From Actinoallomurus soli (lineage in GTDB: Bacteria; Actinomycetota; Actinomycetes; Streptosporangiales; Streptosporangiaceae), in the NCBI RefSeq assembly GCF_024055715.1, contig NZ_JAMXMV010000020.1:1-64000 (forward strand): DNA of 64,000 nt. Direction: 5' to 3'. The notes beneath the pieces were generated by a model. The model saw only the letters and a list, made by a program, of their open reading frames with translations. It did not search any database and was not told where the DNA came from. Positions within the stretch are counted from its first letter, which is position 1; the number at the start of each line of letters is the position of its first letter. Shown here one piece after another: positions 25,694 to 35,243 of the stretch. Made by a program: the position numbers and the translations under genes.

Positions 25694-26350
25694 CGGGTAC
25701 GGACCATTCCCGGCGGGACGTCCGTCACCGTCCTCCGGCTCGGGGGCGCACAGGCGGAGCTCCGGCCAGTGCTCTCGCCACCGCCGGGCCTTCCGGGCGA
25801 AGACGTCGGCGGGCGCCAGGACGAGGTTCGGCCGGAGGACGAGGCCGAGAAGGTCGGTGAGGCCGAACGGCGCGTACAGCCGCCACGCGCCGTCGGGTTC
25901 CAGCCGCGCTCCCACGCTGGAGGCGGTCGACGGGAAGGCCCCGATGGCCATCTCGGCCGAGAGGTACCGCGGACAGGGGAAGCCGAATCTCGCCTCGTAC
26001 CAGAGGTGCACCCGGGCCTGGTTGCGGACCTCCAGCTCGGCGGGCAGGTCGCGGACCGCGGCCCGCGCCGCCCGGATCGCCTCGTCCTCGGCCGCCCGGC
26101 CGAGGTCGGCGTCGTCGAAGTAGATCAGGTCGTGGTCGCGGCTCCCCTGATCGAGGGCACGGCCGGTCCGGTGGTTCCAGACCGTCTGGGCGACGCATCC
26201 GGCCGCGAGGTACCAGCCCGGCAGACCGAGGCCGGCGCAGCGGGCCGGCACCTCGGCCAGGAGGTCGCTCTCGCGCAGCATCGAGCGCACGGTCTCCGCG
26301 TCGCGTACGGTGCCCGCGGTCGCCGGGGCGGGACCGACCAGGAGGTTCAT
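25337..26350 (-). CDS. DUF925-type nucleotidyltransferase-fold protein with antisense C-terminal run-on
   Basis: Residues about 20-205 match the DUF925 nucleotidyltransferase-fold family: GWYLAAGCVAQTVWNHRTG, then SRDHDLIYFDD supplying the acidic pair, and RYLSAEMAIGAFPSTASS. Family members usually end near residue 200. Here the frame stays open for a further 130 or so Gly/Arg-rich residues that are antisense to the P450 3' end, a 357-bp convergent overlap. That tail is unlikely to be a conserved domain. A lost stop codon or frameshift near 25720 is possible. ATG 26350 is 22 bp after the LarA-family gene on the same strand, so they form an operon. Substrate unknown. Confidence 0.75.
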   Translation of the reverse strand: MNLLVGPAPATAGTVRDAETVRSMLRESDLLAEVPARCAGLGLPGWYLAAGCVAQTVWNHRTGRALDQGSRDHDLIYFDDADLGRAAEDEAIRAARAAVRDLPAELEVRNQARVHLWYEARFGFPCPRYLSAEMAIGAFPSTASSVGARLEPDGAWRLYAPFGLTDLLGLVLRPNLVLAPADVFARKARRWREHWPELRLCAPEPEDGDGRPAGNGPYPSGAGGRGGPRGDRGRVSGRWRAEPDGEGGQPPGAGHGDAVEALRRDRQGQAGVAVEEAGEGDLGLLAGQGGAEAVVQAVTESEMGLVAAVRPPGDVEPVRVGEAARVEVGGDETGHHG

Positions 26351-26372
26351 CGCGACGCCGGCGCGGGCCGGC

Positions 26373-27638
26373 TCAGCCCGCCGGCCGGAGACGGTACAGG
26401 ATCTCGCCGGCGTCGGGGACGACCAGGACGTCCGGATCCGGGTCCTCGATCCACCGGTCGACGTCGATGGAGGCGGGGTCCCGGTATCCCAGGCCGTGGG
26501 CGGCGCAGACGTCCTCGGGGATGCCCGTGGCGAGGGTGACGTCGATCCGCGGCCGCTCCACGCCCGCCTCGTACGTGCCCTGCCCGCGCAGGTGCGTGCT
26601 GTGCGCCAGGACGCCCAGCGGCCGGTCGCGGAACCGGTCCCACTGGGCGAGGAAGTAGTCGCGCGTGTGGTAGCCGATCTCGGCGAGGACCGCGCCGTGG
26701 GTCACGCTGAAACGGTCGATGTGCGGGGCGTAGACGATCACCTCGCCGCCGTCGGCGATCACCGGCTCGACCTTGTACATCCCCTTGGCGGCCGTCCACA
26801 TGTCCGCGTACCGGCGCGGCATGATCGACAGCACCGTCTTGTAGGGCCGGTCGACGTGGCGGACGTGCACGTGGGCCGACAGCTCGGCGGCGGCGGCCCA
26901 GGCCTCCTCGGGGGGCCCGGCGTAGAGGCCGGCCAGCTCGGTCCCGCCCGGCCGTACGACCATGGCCAGGCACAGCTTCGACGTCGGGATCATCGCGGCG
27001 GCGCGGTCGATGATCGCCCGCACGGGGGTGACGCCGCGCGCGCCGATGATGTCGTAACTGGTGATCAGCGCGCCGAGCCAGTGCGAGAGGTCGATCACCT
27101 CGGGGCCGCCGACGCCCGGGAAGAAGTACTTGTTGCCTCCGGAGAAGCCGACGACCTCGTGCGGGAACACCGGCCCGCACACGATCGCGAGGTCCGCCTC
27201 GGCGACGAGGCGGTTGATCCGTACGTCGACCGGGCGGTCGAGCCGTCCGCCGCTCAGCTCGCGGACCTCCCCGGCGGTGATCGTGCCGAGGGTCGCGTAT
27301 GTCGCCGGATCGGACCAGGCGTGGTTGAGGACGGTCATCTCCGGGAGCAGGCGGTCCCGGCCGATCCCGGCGGCGCCGACGAGCGCGTCGAGCGCGGCGT
27401 CGTCCATGGGCTGGTGGGTGCCGAGCGCGACCAGGACGTCGATGCGGGCCGCCCGGCCGGCGAGCGCGTCGTGGAGCAGGCGGAGCATCAGGGGCATCGG
27501 CGCAGACCGGGTCCCGTCCGGGATCACCACGACCACGTGCCGGCCGTCGACGTCCCGGCCGGTCAGCAGGTCCTGAACGGTCCCGCGGATCTCGTCCTCG
27601 GTGAGCGTACGCTCCGGACTGCCCGTCCCCTGTACCAC
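26373..27638 (-). CDS. LarA-family (lactate racemase-like) protein
   Basis: A 421-residue protein of the nickel-pincer LarA family (DUF2088). The N-terminal domain has IPDGTRSAP and LGTHQP. The central segment PHEVVGFSGGNKYFFPG matches the region that supplies the Ni-contacting His and the Lys that binds the NPN cofactor, and SHWLG follows. These enzymes racemise or epimerise 2-hydroxy acids and sugar acids. Substrate cannot be read here. GTG 27638, preceded by GGAAGGAAGG, is a better start than the ATG at 27692. No larB, larC or larE for cofactor synthesis lies in the window. It is co-transcribed with the DUF925-type gene. Confidence 0.82.
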   Translation of the reverse strand: MVQGTGSPERTLTEDEIRGTVQDLLTGRDVDGRHVVVVIPDGTRSAPMPLMLRLLHDALAGRAARIDVLVALGTHQPMDDAALDALVGAAGIGRDRLLPEMTVLNHAWSDPATYATLGTITAGEVRELSGGRLDRPVDVRINRLVAEADLAIVCGPVFPHEVVGFSGGNKYFFPGVGGPEVIDLSHWLGALITSYDIIGARGVTPVRAIIDRAAAMIPTSKLCLAMVVRPGGTELAGLYAGPPEEAWAAAAELSAHVHVRHVDRPYKTVLSIMPRRYADMWTAAKGMYKVEPVIADGGEVIVYAPHIDRFSVTHGAVLAEIGYHTRDYFLAQWDRFRDRPLGVLAHSTHLRGQGTYEAGVERPRIDVTLATGIPEDVCAAHGLGYRDPASIDVDRWIEDPDPDVLVVPDAGEILYRLRPAG

Positions 27639-27880
27639 GATCGGCCTTCCTTCCCTCGATCGGCGGCGCCTCCCGGAAGACCATCTCATCACCGGATCCC
27701 GCGCCGGGGAACGGGGTCGCGCGGCCCGAAACGCGGCCCGGGAGACCCCGCCGGGGAGACCTGCCGACAGGAGCCGGAGGTGTCCGCGCGTGTCCCGTCC
27801 CGGCCGCCGTCTGAGAAAGCTCTGAGGAGGACCGGCCTAGTCTCCTGCGCGTCGGACGAGTCGACCGCAGCGAGGCGACG

Positions 27881-29431
27881 ATGCAGGACAGGCCAGACGA
27901 CGCGATCTTCCCGCAGGCTCTGCTGGACGCGCTGGCGAGCGCGCCCGAGGCGCCGGCGTTCGAGCACGGGGAGCGGGTGGTCTCACGGGGTGCGCTGCTG
28001 GAGACGATCCGGCGGGTGGCGGGAGGCCTGCGGGCCGCCGGCCTCGGGCCGGGCCGCGGCCTGGCGATGGTGGCGTCGGTCTCGCCGGAGGCGTTCGCCG
28101 CGCGCGTCGCCGCCTACGCGCTGGGCTGCCGGGTCGTGGGCGTACGCCCGGGGCACACGGCCGCGCAGCTCGCCGCGATGCTGAACGCCGACGTCGAGGC
28201 GGTGGTGGTCGACGGGCCGTCCCTGACGCCGCAGCTCGTCGCGGCGACCGGGGACAGGCCGCTGCTCTCGCTGGGGGAGTGCCCGGAGGGGAAGGACCTG
28301 CTCACCGGCGCGGCCGATGAGCCGCTGACCGCGCGGGGGCGTCCCGACGACGTCGCCCGGCTGACGTACACGAGCGGCAGCACCGGGCTGCCCAAGGGCT
28401 GTGCGCAGACCTACCGGGCCCTCACCGACCACTGGGCGCACCGGCCCTCCACCTGGCCGTCCGAGGTCGCCCGGATGGCGCACGGCTTCGAGCGCTGCCT
28501 GGTGTTCGGCACGCTCGCCAGCCCGGTGGTCATGGACTGGACCACGCTGTCCCTGATGGGCGGGGGCGTCGGCGTGATCCCGGACCCGGCCGACACCCGC
28601 CCCCTGTTCCCGTACGCCCTCGAGCGCTACCGGATCACCGGTACGATCATGACCGTGCCCCGGCTCTACCAGCTGCTCGACGTCCTGCGCGAGGAGCCGG
28701 CCGACCTGGGGAGCCTGCGGGCGGTCATGGTGTCGGGGTCACCGGTGAACCCGCGCCGGCTCGCGGAGGCCACCGAGCGCCTCGGCCCGGTGGTGTACCA
28801 GGGGTACGGGCAGAGTGAGGCCGGCCTGATCTCCGTGCTGACGCCGGAGATGATCGCCGAGGGGCCGGCGGACGTCCTGGCCTCGGTGGGCCGGCCGCTG
28901 CCGTTCGTCGACATCAGCGTACGGGCCGAGGACGGCCGCCCGGTCCGGGCGGGGGAGACCGGCGAGATCTGGCTGCGCAGCCCGTACATGATGAGCGGGT
29001 ACTGGGGGGATCCGGCACAGACCGCCGAGACGCTGCGGGACGGCCTGCTGCGCACCCGGGACCTCGGCCGGTTCGACGACCGGGGGCTGCTCCACCTGGT
29101 CGGGCGCAGCCGGGATGTGATCATCGTCAACGCCGAGGTCTGCTACGCCGGCCCGATCGAGTCGGTGCTCGCGGAACACCCGGAGGTGGACCAGGCGTAC
29201 GTCGTCGGTACGCCGGACGAGCGGACCGGCGAGGCGATCCACGCGTTCGTCGTGCCCGCCGGCGGCCGTGCTCCGGAGCCCAGCGCGCTGGCGCGCATGG
29301 TGCGGGAACGGCTCGGCGCCGGGAGCGTGCCCAAGACGATCACGGTGATCCCCGAGGCGCCGGTCGCCGCCAGCGGGAAGTTCGACAAGCGGGCACTGCT
29401 CGCCCGGCTCTCGGACCACGGCGAGCGCTGA
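27881..29431 (+). CDS. AMP-forming acyl-CoA synthetase / ligase
   Basis: A 516-residue ANL-superfamily ligase that adenylates a carboxylic acid and transfers it to CoA. The P-loop-like motif YTSGSTGLPKG is near 166-176, the aromatic/substrate segment YQGYGQSEAGLIS near 305, the RTRDLGRFD hinge near 388, and the catalytic Lys in SGKFDKRAL near 503. Length and motifs fit medium/long-chain fatty-acid or aryl-CoA ligases. Substrate not determinable. It is transcribed away from the LarA gene across a 242-bp gap and is followed by an esterase gene on the same strand. Confidence 0.9.
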   Translation: MQDRPDDAIFPQALLDALASAPEAPAFEHGERVVSRGALLETIRRVAGGLRAAGLGPGRGLAMVASVSPEAFAARVAAYALGCRVVGVRPGHTAAQLAAMLNADVEAVVVDGPSLTPQLVAATGDRPLLSLGECPEGKDLLTGAADEPLTARGRPDDVARLTYTSGSTGLPKGCAQTYRALTDHWAHRPSTWPSEVARMAHGFERCLVFGTLASPVVMDWTTLSLMGGGVGVIPDPADTRPLFPYALERYRITGTIMTVPRLYQLLDVLREEPADLGSLRAVMVSGSPVNPRRLAEATERLGPVVYQGYGQSEAGLISVLTPEMIAEGPADVLASVGRPLPFVDISVRAEDGRPVRAGETGEIWLRSPYMMSGYWGDPAQTAETLRDGLLRTRDLGRFDDRGLLHLVGRSRDVIIVNAEVCYAGPIESVLAEHPEVDQAYVVGTPDERTGEAIHAFVVPAGGRAPEPSALARMVRERLGAGSVPKTITVIPEAPVAASGKFDKRALLARLSDHGER

Positions 29432-29547
29432 CGGAACGTCACCGATCCGGCACCGAACGGATGGCGGATCCGGCCACGCACCGTCATCGCACCCTTCCGC
29501 ATCGGGCATACCCGGTTCTTACGTGGGGGGAGAAGCAGGTATCCCAA

Positions 29548-29561
29548 GGGGGGATTCCCCC
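29548..29561. repeat. Short G/C hairpin in a 270-bp gap
   Basis: GGGGGGATTCCCCC lies between the ligase stop and the esterase start. It may weakly terminate the ligase transcript. Nothing else is recognised between 29432 and 29700. Confidence 0.3.
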
Positions 29562-29700
29562 GTATCGCGGGCGCTGAGGGCGGAGGGACGATCGGGTGTG
29601 GTTCCTCCAGACAAGTACACCGAGGCGCAGTAATGACCAAAATCCCCCTCTGCGGCCGGGCGTCGGAGCCGGGCCGTTCGGTACCCGCCGGTGGTGTCGT

Positions 29701-30687
29701 GTGACCTCCTACGACGACCTTCCCGCCGCATTCGCCGACATGGTCGCTCCCAGCCGGCAGGCCAGGGCGCTGGCACGCGCCCTGAGCCTCGGATGGCGGC
29801 CCATGGTCGATCGCCTGAACGGACGCTTCGTCTCCCTCACGGTGCTCCGTATGGCGATCGAGCACGGCACCCGCCTCCTACGGCCGGTGCCCGGCGTACG
29901 GGTCGAGCCCCTGACCCGCGCGGCGGGCGCTCCGGTCACCGGGGAGTGGGTACGGCCCCCCGAGCCTCACAAGGGCGCGATCCTCTACCTGCACGGCGGC
30001 GGGTACGCGTTCTGCTCGCCGCGCACGCACCGGACGCTCACGAGCCGGCTCGCGGCCGACACCGGACTGCCGGTCCTGGCGCCGCGTTACCGCCTGGCCC
30101 CCGAACACCCGTTCCCCGCGGCGCTCGAGGACGCCCTGGCGGCCTACCGGTGGCTCCTCACCGAGCTGCCGCCGTCCCGGATCGTGATCGCGGGTGACTC
30201 CTCCGGAGGCCATCTCGCCGCCGCCACCGTCGGCGAGGCCTGCCGTTCCGGACTGCCGGCGCCGGGAGGCGTCGTGCTGTTCTCGCCCTGGGTCGACCTC
30301 AGCTGCGAACTGTCGGTCCTCAGCGACCGGGAGTACCGCGACCCGTTCATCAGCCCGGCGCTGGCGCGTCACTTCGGCCGGCTCTACGTCGGCGATCACA
30401 ACGACTGGTCCGACCCGCGCCTGACCCTGCTCGACTGCGCCGGCCTCCATCTGCCGCCGTTCCTGATCCAGGTGGCCGGGCAGGAGGTCCTGCGCGGGGA
30501 GGCCGAGCGGCTCGCCGAGGCGCTGGCCGCCTCGGGGAACAGCTGCCGCCTGCAGATCTGGCCCGGGCAGATCCACGTGTTCCAGCTGTTCAACCGGCTG
30601 TTCCCCGAAGCGCGGGCGGCCGTACGGGAGGCGGCCGACTTCATCGGCACGGCCATCGGCCCCGACGCCACCGACCAGGCGGCCTGA
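29701..30687 (+). CDS. HSL-family alpha/beta-hydrolase (esterase)
   Basis: A 328-residue carboxylic-ester hydrolase of the hormone-sensitive-lipase family. The oxyanion motif is YLHGGGYAFC and the nucleophile elbow GDSSGGH. The acid position reads AGQEVLRGE, with Glu where Asp is common, and the His is in GQIHVFQLF. No signal peptide is present, so it is cytoplasmic. GTG 29701 gives the normal family length. An extended frame to 29596 has no ribosome site. Related actinomycete genes include acetyl-hydrolases of natural-product clusters, but nothing fixes the substrate. Confidence 0.87.
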   Translation: MTSYDDLPAAFADMVAPSRQARALARALSLGWRPMVDRLNGRFVSLTVLRMAIEHGTRLLRPVPGVRVEPLTRAAGAPVTGEWVRPPEPHKGAILYLHGGGYAFCSPRTHRTLTSRLAADTGLPVLAPRYRLAPEHPFPAALEDALAAYRWLLTELPPSRIVIAGDSSGGHLAAATVGEACRSGLPAPGGVVLFSPWVDLSCELSVLSDREYRDPFISPALARHFGRLYVGDHNDWSDPRLTLLDCAGLHLPPFLIQVAGQEVLRGEAERLAEALAASGNSCRLQIWPGQIHVFQLFNRLFPEARAAVREAADFIGTAIGPDATDQAA

Positions 30688-30789
30688 CCGCCGGGCGCGA
30701 CGGGGCGGCGGTGCGCGGCGTGCGCGGCCGGTCACCAGGTTTGATTTCGTGCGGACGGGGCATCTCCGCGGCCGATCCAGGAGGTGCCC

Positions 30790-31620
30790 ATGACCGCGCA
30801 GAGCGCCCACGTACGGGCGGCCGGCCGCCGTGCGTCCAACAGCACGCCGTTTCAGCTTCTCGCCCGGAGCGGACTCGCCGCGCGCGGCGTGATCTACCTC
30901 CTGGTCGGATACCTCGCGGTCAGGATCGCCTTCGGCAAGGGCGGTCAGGAGGCGGACCGGCAGGGGGCCCTGCAGACGGTCGCCGGCACCACGGGCGGCA
31001 CCGTGATCCTCTGGCTGCTGGCGCTCGGCTTCGCGGGTCTCGCCCTGTGGCGTTACAGCGAGGCCCTCCTGGGCCAGTCGGGGCCGGAGGGGCACAAGGC
31101 CACCAAACGCCTGTCCTCCCTGGCACGCGGGGTGTTCTACACGGCGGTGTGCGCGAGCACGGTGGCGTTCAACGTCGGCGCCGGCGGGCCGGGGTCCAGT
31201 GACAAGAAGTCCAAGGACCTGACCGCGAAGGCGATGCACGACTTCCCCGCGGGCCGGTGGCTCGTCCTGCTCGTCGGGATCGGTTTCGTCGCCGGCGGCA
31301 TCGGAATCGCGGTGGGCGCCCTGCGGCGGAACTTCGAAAAGCAACTCAAGACCGAGCAGATGAGCGCCAGGACCCGTAAGGTCGTCGAGGCGCTCGGGAT
31401 GGTGGGCCGCTCCACACGGGCCCTGGTGTTCGCTGCGGCCGGGGTCTTCCTCGGCTACGCCGCGATCACCTACGACCCGGGAAAGGCCAAGGGCATCGAC
31501 GGGACGCTGCGGGAGTTCGCGTCGACCTCCGTCGGACCGTGGCTGCTGGTCCTGGTCGCGGTCGGCCTGGTCATCTTCGGCCTCTACTCCTTCTGCGAGG
31601 CCCGCTGGCGCCGGGTGTAG
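30790..31620 (+). CDS. DUF1206 membrane protein
   Basis: A 276-residue protein with three repeats of a two-helix membrane unit, each carrying a form of the ARG or GRxTRA signature (LLARSGLAARGVIYL, LARGVFYTAV, GRSTRALVFAAAG), as in DUF1206. Six helices are expected, with a basic loop around residues 175-195. AGGAGG stands 6 nt before ATG 30790. Function is unknown. Genes of this family occur in actinomycete stress regions, fitting its place at the edge of the hypoxia-like island. Confidence 0.88.
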   Translation: MTAQSAHVRAAGRRASNSTPFQLLARSGLAARGVIYLLVGYLAVRIAFGKGGQEADRQGALQTVAGTTGGTVILWLLALGFAGLALWRYSEALLGQSGPEGHKATKRLSSLARGVFYTAVCASTVAFNVGAGGPGSSDKKSKDLTAKAMHDFPAGRWLVLLVGIGFVAGGIGIAVGALRRNFEKQLKTEQMSARTRKVVEALGMVGRSTRALVFAAAGVFLGYAAITYDPGKAKGIDGTLREFASTSVGPWLLVLVAVGLVIFGLYSFCEARWRRV

Positions 31621-31663
31621 GGCGAGGCGACGCGGGCCGTCCCGGGAGCGCCGTCTCCGCCGG

Positions 31664-32170
31664 TCAGCTCGGCGGTATCACGCTGCCCTCCGGGTGCCGC
31701 TCCGGGAGCACCGGCTCGATGCGGTAGAGCGCCGGGGCGGTGACGTGCCCGGCGCTGGTGCGCGGGTGGGCGCCGGCGGCCAGGGCGATCAGATCCCACG
31801 CCGTGAACAGGCCCGACAGCCGGCCGTCCTCGTCGAGGACCGGGACGACGTCGGTCCCGGCGGCGAGCATCGCCCGCGCGGCCGTGGCGACGGAGTCCTG
31901 GGGGCGTACGTGCGCCGGCGGGTGGTGGCCGACGAGGGTTCCGACGGGCTTGCGCATCCGGTCGGGACCGCCGCTGTCCCAGACGGCGGCCAGCGTCTCG
32001 GCGTCCAGGACGCCGATGAGGCCACCGTCGTCGCTCAGCACGGGCACGTGGTGGTAGCCGCCCTGCCGCATGAGCTCCCAGGCCATGAGGGCGGACTCGG
32101 TCTCGGTGACGGCGAGCACGTCGGCCGACATGGCCTCGCCCACCGGCCGTTCTTCCAGCGTCCCGGTCAT
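31664..32170 (-). CDS. Tandem CBS-domain protein
   Basis: A 168-residue stand-alone CBS pair. The first domain spans about 8-70 (MSADVLAVTETESALMAWEL, YHHVPVL, GLIGVLDAETL) and the second about 78-140 (VRPQDSVATAARAMLAAG, DVVPVLDEDGRLSGLFT). Such modules bind adenine nucleotides and act as energy sensors. CBS and PPOX-like genes recur in DosR/DevR-type dormancy regulons. Its ATG overlaps the PPOX gene stop (ATGA), so the two are coupled and share the GGGAC...GTCCC promoter. Confidence 0.9.
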   Translation of the reverse strand: MTGTLEERPVGEAMSADVLAVTETESALMAWELMRQGGYHHVPVLSDDGGLIGVLDAETLAAVWDSGGPDRMRKPVGTLVGHHPPAHVRPQDSVATAARAMLAAGTDVVPVLDEDGRLSGLFTAWDLIALAAGAHPRTSAGHVTAPALYRIEPVLPERHPEGSVIPPS

Positions 32171-32595
32171 GGTCTCGCCTCCACCATCGTCGGATGGATC
32201 CGCCGCCCGCTGACGACGTCGCTCCGGATGCGGATGAAGTGGTCACGCCGCCCGGGGATCCACGGGTTGAGCGGCAACCGGGACAACCCGCTGAGCTCGC
32301 CGGAGTCGTACACCGCCCGAGCCTGCCCGAGGACCGTGACGGACCAGCCGGCCTCGTCCCCGGCGTCGAAGGCGTCGACCTCGAACGCGACGATCGCGCC
32401 GGACGTGGCCGCCGCCAGCTTGGAACCGGACGCGGTCGCGATGATCACGTCCTCGCCCTGCAGCACGAAGTTCACCGGCTGGATCGCCGGCAGTGCCCGG
32501 TCGGTGAAGACGATCCGGCCGACCGGTACGGATGCCATGAGGGTGAGGCACTCCTCCCGGTCGAGGATTTCCAGCCCGTTGGCGTCGAAGCGCAT
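32167..32595 (-). CDS. PPOX-fold flavin-binding-like protein
   Basis: A 142-residue split-barrel protein of the pyridoxamine-phosphate-oxidase superfamily. The family start MRFDANGLEILDREECLTLM is followed by VPVGRIVFTDRALPAIQPVNFVL, the typical first strands, and WSVTVLGQARAV. I chose ATG 32595. The longer open frame from 32922 crosses the promoter boxes and has no homology. Relatives in actinobacterial dormancy regulons include putative F420- or FMN-dependent enzymes with unknown substrates. It heads a two-gene unit with the CBS gene. Confidence 0.88.
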   Translation of the reverse strand: MRFDANGLEILDREECLTLMASVPVGRIVFTDRALPAIQPVNFVLQGEDVIIATASGSKLAAATSGAIVAFEVDAFDAGDEAGWSVTVLGQARAVYDSGELSGLSRLPLNPWIPGRRDHFIRIRSDVVSGRRIHPTMVEARP

Positions 32596-32683
32596 ATCTC
32601 GATGCTGCTGCCGTCGCGGGCGGCCCGGGCAGGGGCGAACGTCCCGCGTCCGACGGTCCTTCTCCGCCGGCGCCGTCCGATCC

Positions 32684-32697
32684 GGGACCTTGGTCCG
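32684..32697. promoter_or_regulatory. DosR/DevR-like box 1
   Basis: GGGACCTTGGTCCG matches the dormancy-regulator core GGGAC-N4-GTCCC at 9 of 10 fixed positions. It lies 89 bp upstream of the PPOX start on the minus strand and is centred 54 bp (about five helical turns) from box 2. Confidence 0.65.
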
Positions 32698-32737
32698 CGG
32701 TGGGCGTCCCGGCGGGCGGCGTGCGTCCGGCGGCGTG

Positions 32738-32751
32738 GGGACCTTCGTCCC
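32738..32751. promoter_or_regulatory. DosR/DevR-like box 2
   Basis: GGGACCTTCGTCCC has the complete GGGAC-N4-GTCCC core and lies 131 bp upstream of the phosphoketolase ATG. With box 1 it occupies the promoter gap shared by the PPOX-CBS and phosphoketolase-acetate kinase operons. Confidence 0.7.
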
Positions 32752-32882
32752 TGCAGGCCCGTACACCGCCCGTGATCCGATGAGATCCCAGGGCCGTGAG
32801 ACCGGGCCGCGCGATCGACCGAACGGCGCGCGGGCAGGCGTTCGCGACCCGACCGACGTCCATCGATCGAGGAGATCGCGCC

Positions 32883-35243
32883 ATGACCTTGGCGGATGAC
32901 GAACTGCGCCGGATCGACGCATACTGGCGGGCCGCGAACTACCTGTCGGTCGGACAGATCTACCTGCGCGCCAACCCGCTGCTGCGGGAGCCGCTGACCC
33001 GGGACCACGTCAAGCCCCGGCTGCTGGGGCACTGGGGGACCTCGCCCGGGCTGAACCTGTGCTACGTCCACCTCAACCGCGTCATCACGACCCGTGACCT
33101 GGACATGATCTACGTGATGGGCCCCGGGCACGGCGGCCCGGCGGCGGTCGCGAACGCCTGGCTCGAGGGCACCTACAGCGAGGTCTATCCGCGGGTCTCG
33201 CGGGACGAGACGGGCATGGCCCGGCTGTTCCAGCAGTTCTCCTTCCCCGGCGGCGTGCCGAGCCACGTCGCGCCGGAGACGCCCGGCTCGATCCACGAGG
33301 GCGGCGAGCTGGGATACTCCCTCGCCCACGCGTACGGCGCGGCGTTCGACAACCCGGACCTGGTCGTCGCCTGCATCGTCGGCGACGGGGAGGCGGAGAC
33401 CGGGCCCCTGGCGGCGAGCTGGCACTCCACCAAGTTCGTCGACCCGGCGACCGACGGCGCGGTGCTGCCGATCCTCCACCTGAACGGCTACAAGATCGCC
33501 AACCCGACCGTGCTCGCCCGCATCCCGGAGACCGAGCTGGTGGCGCTGCTGGAGGGGTACGGCCACCGGCCGATCATCGTGAGCGGCGACGATCCCGCGG
33601 ACGTGCACCGCAGGCTCGCGGACGCCCTGGACGACGCCCTGGACGACATCGCCCGGATCCAGGCGGCGGCGCGCGGCGGCGGCTCCACGGAGCGTCCCCG
33701 CTGGCCGATGATCGTACTGCGGACGCCGAAGGGCTGGACGGGCCCGCGCGAGGTCGACGGGGTTCCGGTCGAGGGCACGTGGCGGGCCCACCAGGTGCCG
33801 CTCGGCCGCGTGCGGGAGGACCCGGAGCACCTGGCCGCGCTGGAGGCGTGGCTGCGCTCCTACCGACCGGATGAGCTGTTCGACGAGGACGGCCGGCCGG
33901 TCCCGGAGCTGCTGGCGCTGCCGCCCGAGGGAGAACGGCGCATGAGCGCGAACCCGCACGCCAACGGCGGCCTGCTCCTGCGCGACCTTAACCTGCGTGA
34001 CTTCCGTGAGTACGCCGTGCCGGTCGACAAGCCGGGGACGGGCTACAGCGAGGCGACCCGCGTGCTGGGCGGCTTCCTGCGCGACGTGATCGCCGACAAC
34101 GCCGACAACTTCCGGATCACCGGGCCGGACGAGACGGCGTCGAACCGCCTGTCGGCCGTGTTCGACGAGACGGACCGGGTCTGGGAGGCCGAGCGCCTGC
34201 CCACCGACGAGCACCTGGCCCCGCACGGCCGCGTCATGGAGGTGCTGAGCGAGCACCTGTGCCAGGGCTGGCTGGAGGGCTACCTGCTCACCGGGCGCCA
34301 CGGGCTGTTCAACAGCTACGAGGCGTTCGTCCACATCGTCGACTCGATGTTCAACCAGCACGCCAAGTGGCTGTACGTCACCCGTCGCCTGCCGTGGCGG
34401 CGGCCGATCGCGTCGCTGAACTACCTGCTCAGCTCGCACGTGTGGCGGCAGGACCACAACGGCTTCACCCACCAGGACCCCGGCTTCCTCGACGTCGTCG
34501 TGAACAAGAAGTCGGAGATCGTCCGGGTCTACCTGCCGCCGGACGCCAACACCCTGCTGTCGGTGGCCGACCACTGTCTGCGCTCCCGCGACTACGTCAA
34601 CGTGGTCGTCGCCGGCAAGCAGCCGGCCCTGAACTGGCTGTCGATGGAGGAGGCGGTGGCGCACTGCGCACGCGGCGCCGGCATCTGGGACTGGGCCGGC
34701 ACGGACGCCGGCGGCGACCCGGACGTCGTCCTCGCCTGCGCCGGCGACATCCCCACCCTGGAGACGCTCGCCGCCGCAGACCTGCTCCGCCAGCACTTCC
34801 CCGAGCTGCGGGTCCGGGTGGTCAACGTCGTCGACCTGATGCGGCTGGAGCCCGACACCGAGCACCCGCACGGGATGTCCGACGCCGAGTACGACTCGCT
34901 GTTCACCACCGACAAACCGGTGATCTTCGCCTTCCACGGCTACCCGTACCTCATCCACCGGCTCACCTACCGGCGGCACGGCCACGATCACCTGCACGTC
35001 CGGGGGTACAAGGAGGAGGGCACCACGACCACGCCGTTCGACATGGTGATGATGAACGACCTGGACCGCTTCCACCTCGTGATGGACGTCATCGACCGGC
35101 TCCCGCAGCTGGGCGGGCGGGCCGCGTACGTGCGCCAGCAGATGGTCGACCAGCGCCTCCGGGCCCGGGCGTACACGCGGGAGCACGGCGAGGACCTGCC
35201 CGACGTGGCGAACTGGGCATGGCCGCACGGCAGGCTGTCATGA
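32883..35243 (+). CDS. xfp: Phosphoketolase (xylulose-5-P / fructose-6-P)
   Basis: A 786-residue thiamine-diphosphate enzyme that cleaves xylulose-5-phosphate, and often fructose-6-phosphate, with phosphate to acetyl-phosphate and a shorter sugar phosphate. It matches the family throughout: [70 protein letters not shown] (ThDP/Mg site), [12 protein letters not shown], and in the C-terminal half HPNGG-like [23 protein letters not shown], and [20 protein letters not shown] lies 8 nt before ATG 32883. Its stop overlaps the acetate kinase start, so acetyl-phosphate is passed to an enzyme made in step. Upstream DosR-like boxes suggest hypoxic induction. Confidence 0.97.
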   Translation: MTLADDELRRIDAYWRAANYLSVGQIYLRANPLLREPLTRDHVKPRLLGHWGTSPGLNLCYVHLNRVITTRDLDMIYVMGPGHGGPAAVANAWLEGTYSEVYPRVSRDETGMARLFQQFSFPGGVPSHVAPETPGSIHEGGELGYSLAHAYGAAFDNPDLVVACIVGDGEAETGPLAASWHSTKFVDPATDGAVLPILHLNGYKIANPTVLARIPETELVALLEGYGHRPIIVSGDDPADVHRRLADALDDALDDIARIQAAARGGGSTERPRWPMIVLRTPKGWTGPREVDGVPVEGTWRAHQVPLGRVREDPEHLAALEAWLRSYRPDELFDEDGRPVPELLALPPEGERRMSANPHANGGLLLRDLNLRDFREYAVPVDKPGTGYSEATRVLGGFLRDVIADNADNFRITGPDETASNRLSAVFDETDRVWEAERLPTDEHLAPHGRVMEVLSEHLCQGWLEGYLLTGRHGLFNSYEAFVHIVDSMFNQHAKWLYVTRRLPWRRPIASLNYLLSSHVWRQDHNGFTHQDPGFLDVVVNKKSEIVRVYLPPDANTLLSVADHCLRSRDYVNVVVAGKQPALNWLSMEEAVAHCARGAGIWDWAGTDAGGDPDVVLACAGDIPTLETLAAADLLRQHFPELRVRVVNVVDLMRLEPDTEHPHGMSDAEYDSLFTTDKPVIFAFHGYPYLIHRLTYRRHGHDHLHVRGYKEEGTTTTPFDMVMMNDLDRFHLVMDVIDRLPQLGGRAAYVRQQMVDQRLRARAYTREHGEDLPDVANWAWPHGRLS

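Noticed and set aside
26310-28184. 624-codon plus-strand frame opposite the LarA gene
   Set aside because: It is antisense to a conserved gene and overlaps the start of the acyl-CoA ligase in another phase.
32596-32922. N-terminal extension of the PPOX-fold protein
   Set aside because: The extension covers both DosR-like boxes and is Arg/Pro-rich. The family begins at the Met encoded at 32595.
32472-35228. 918-codon minus-strand frame opposite phosphoketolase
   Set aside because: Phosphoketolase matches its family throughout. The antisense frame is low-complexity His/Arg/Val-rich sequence.
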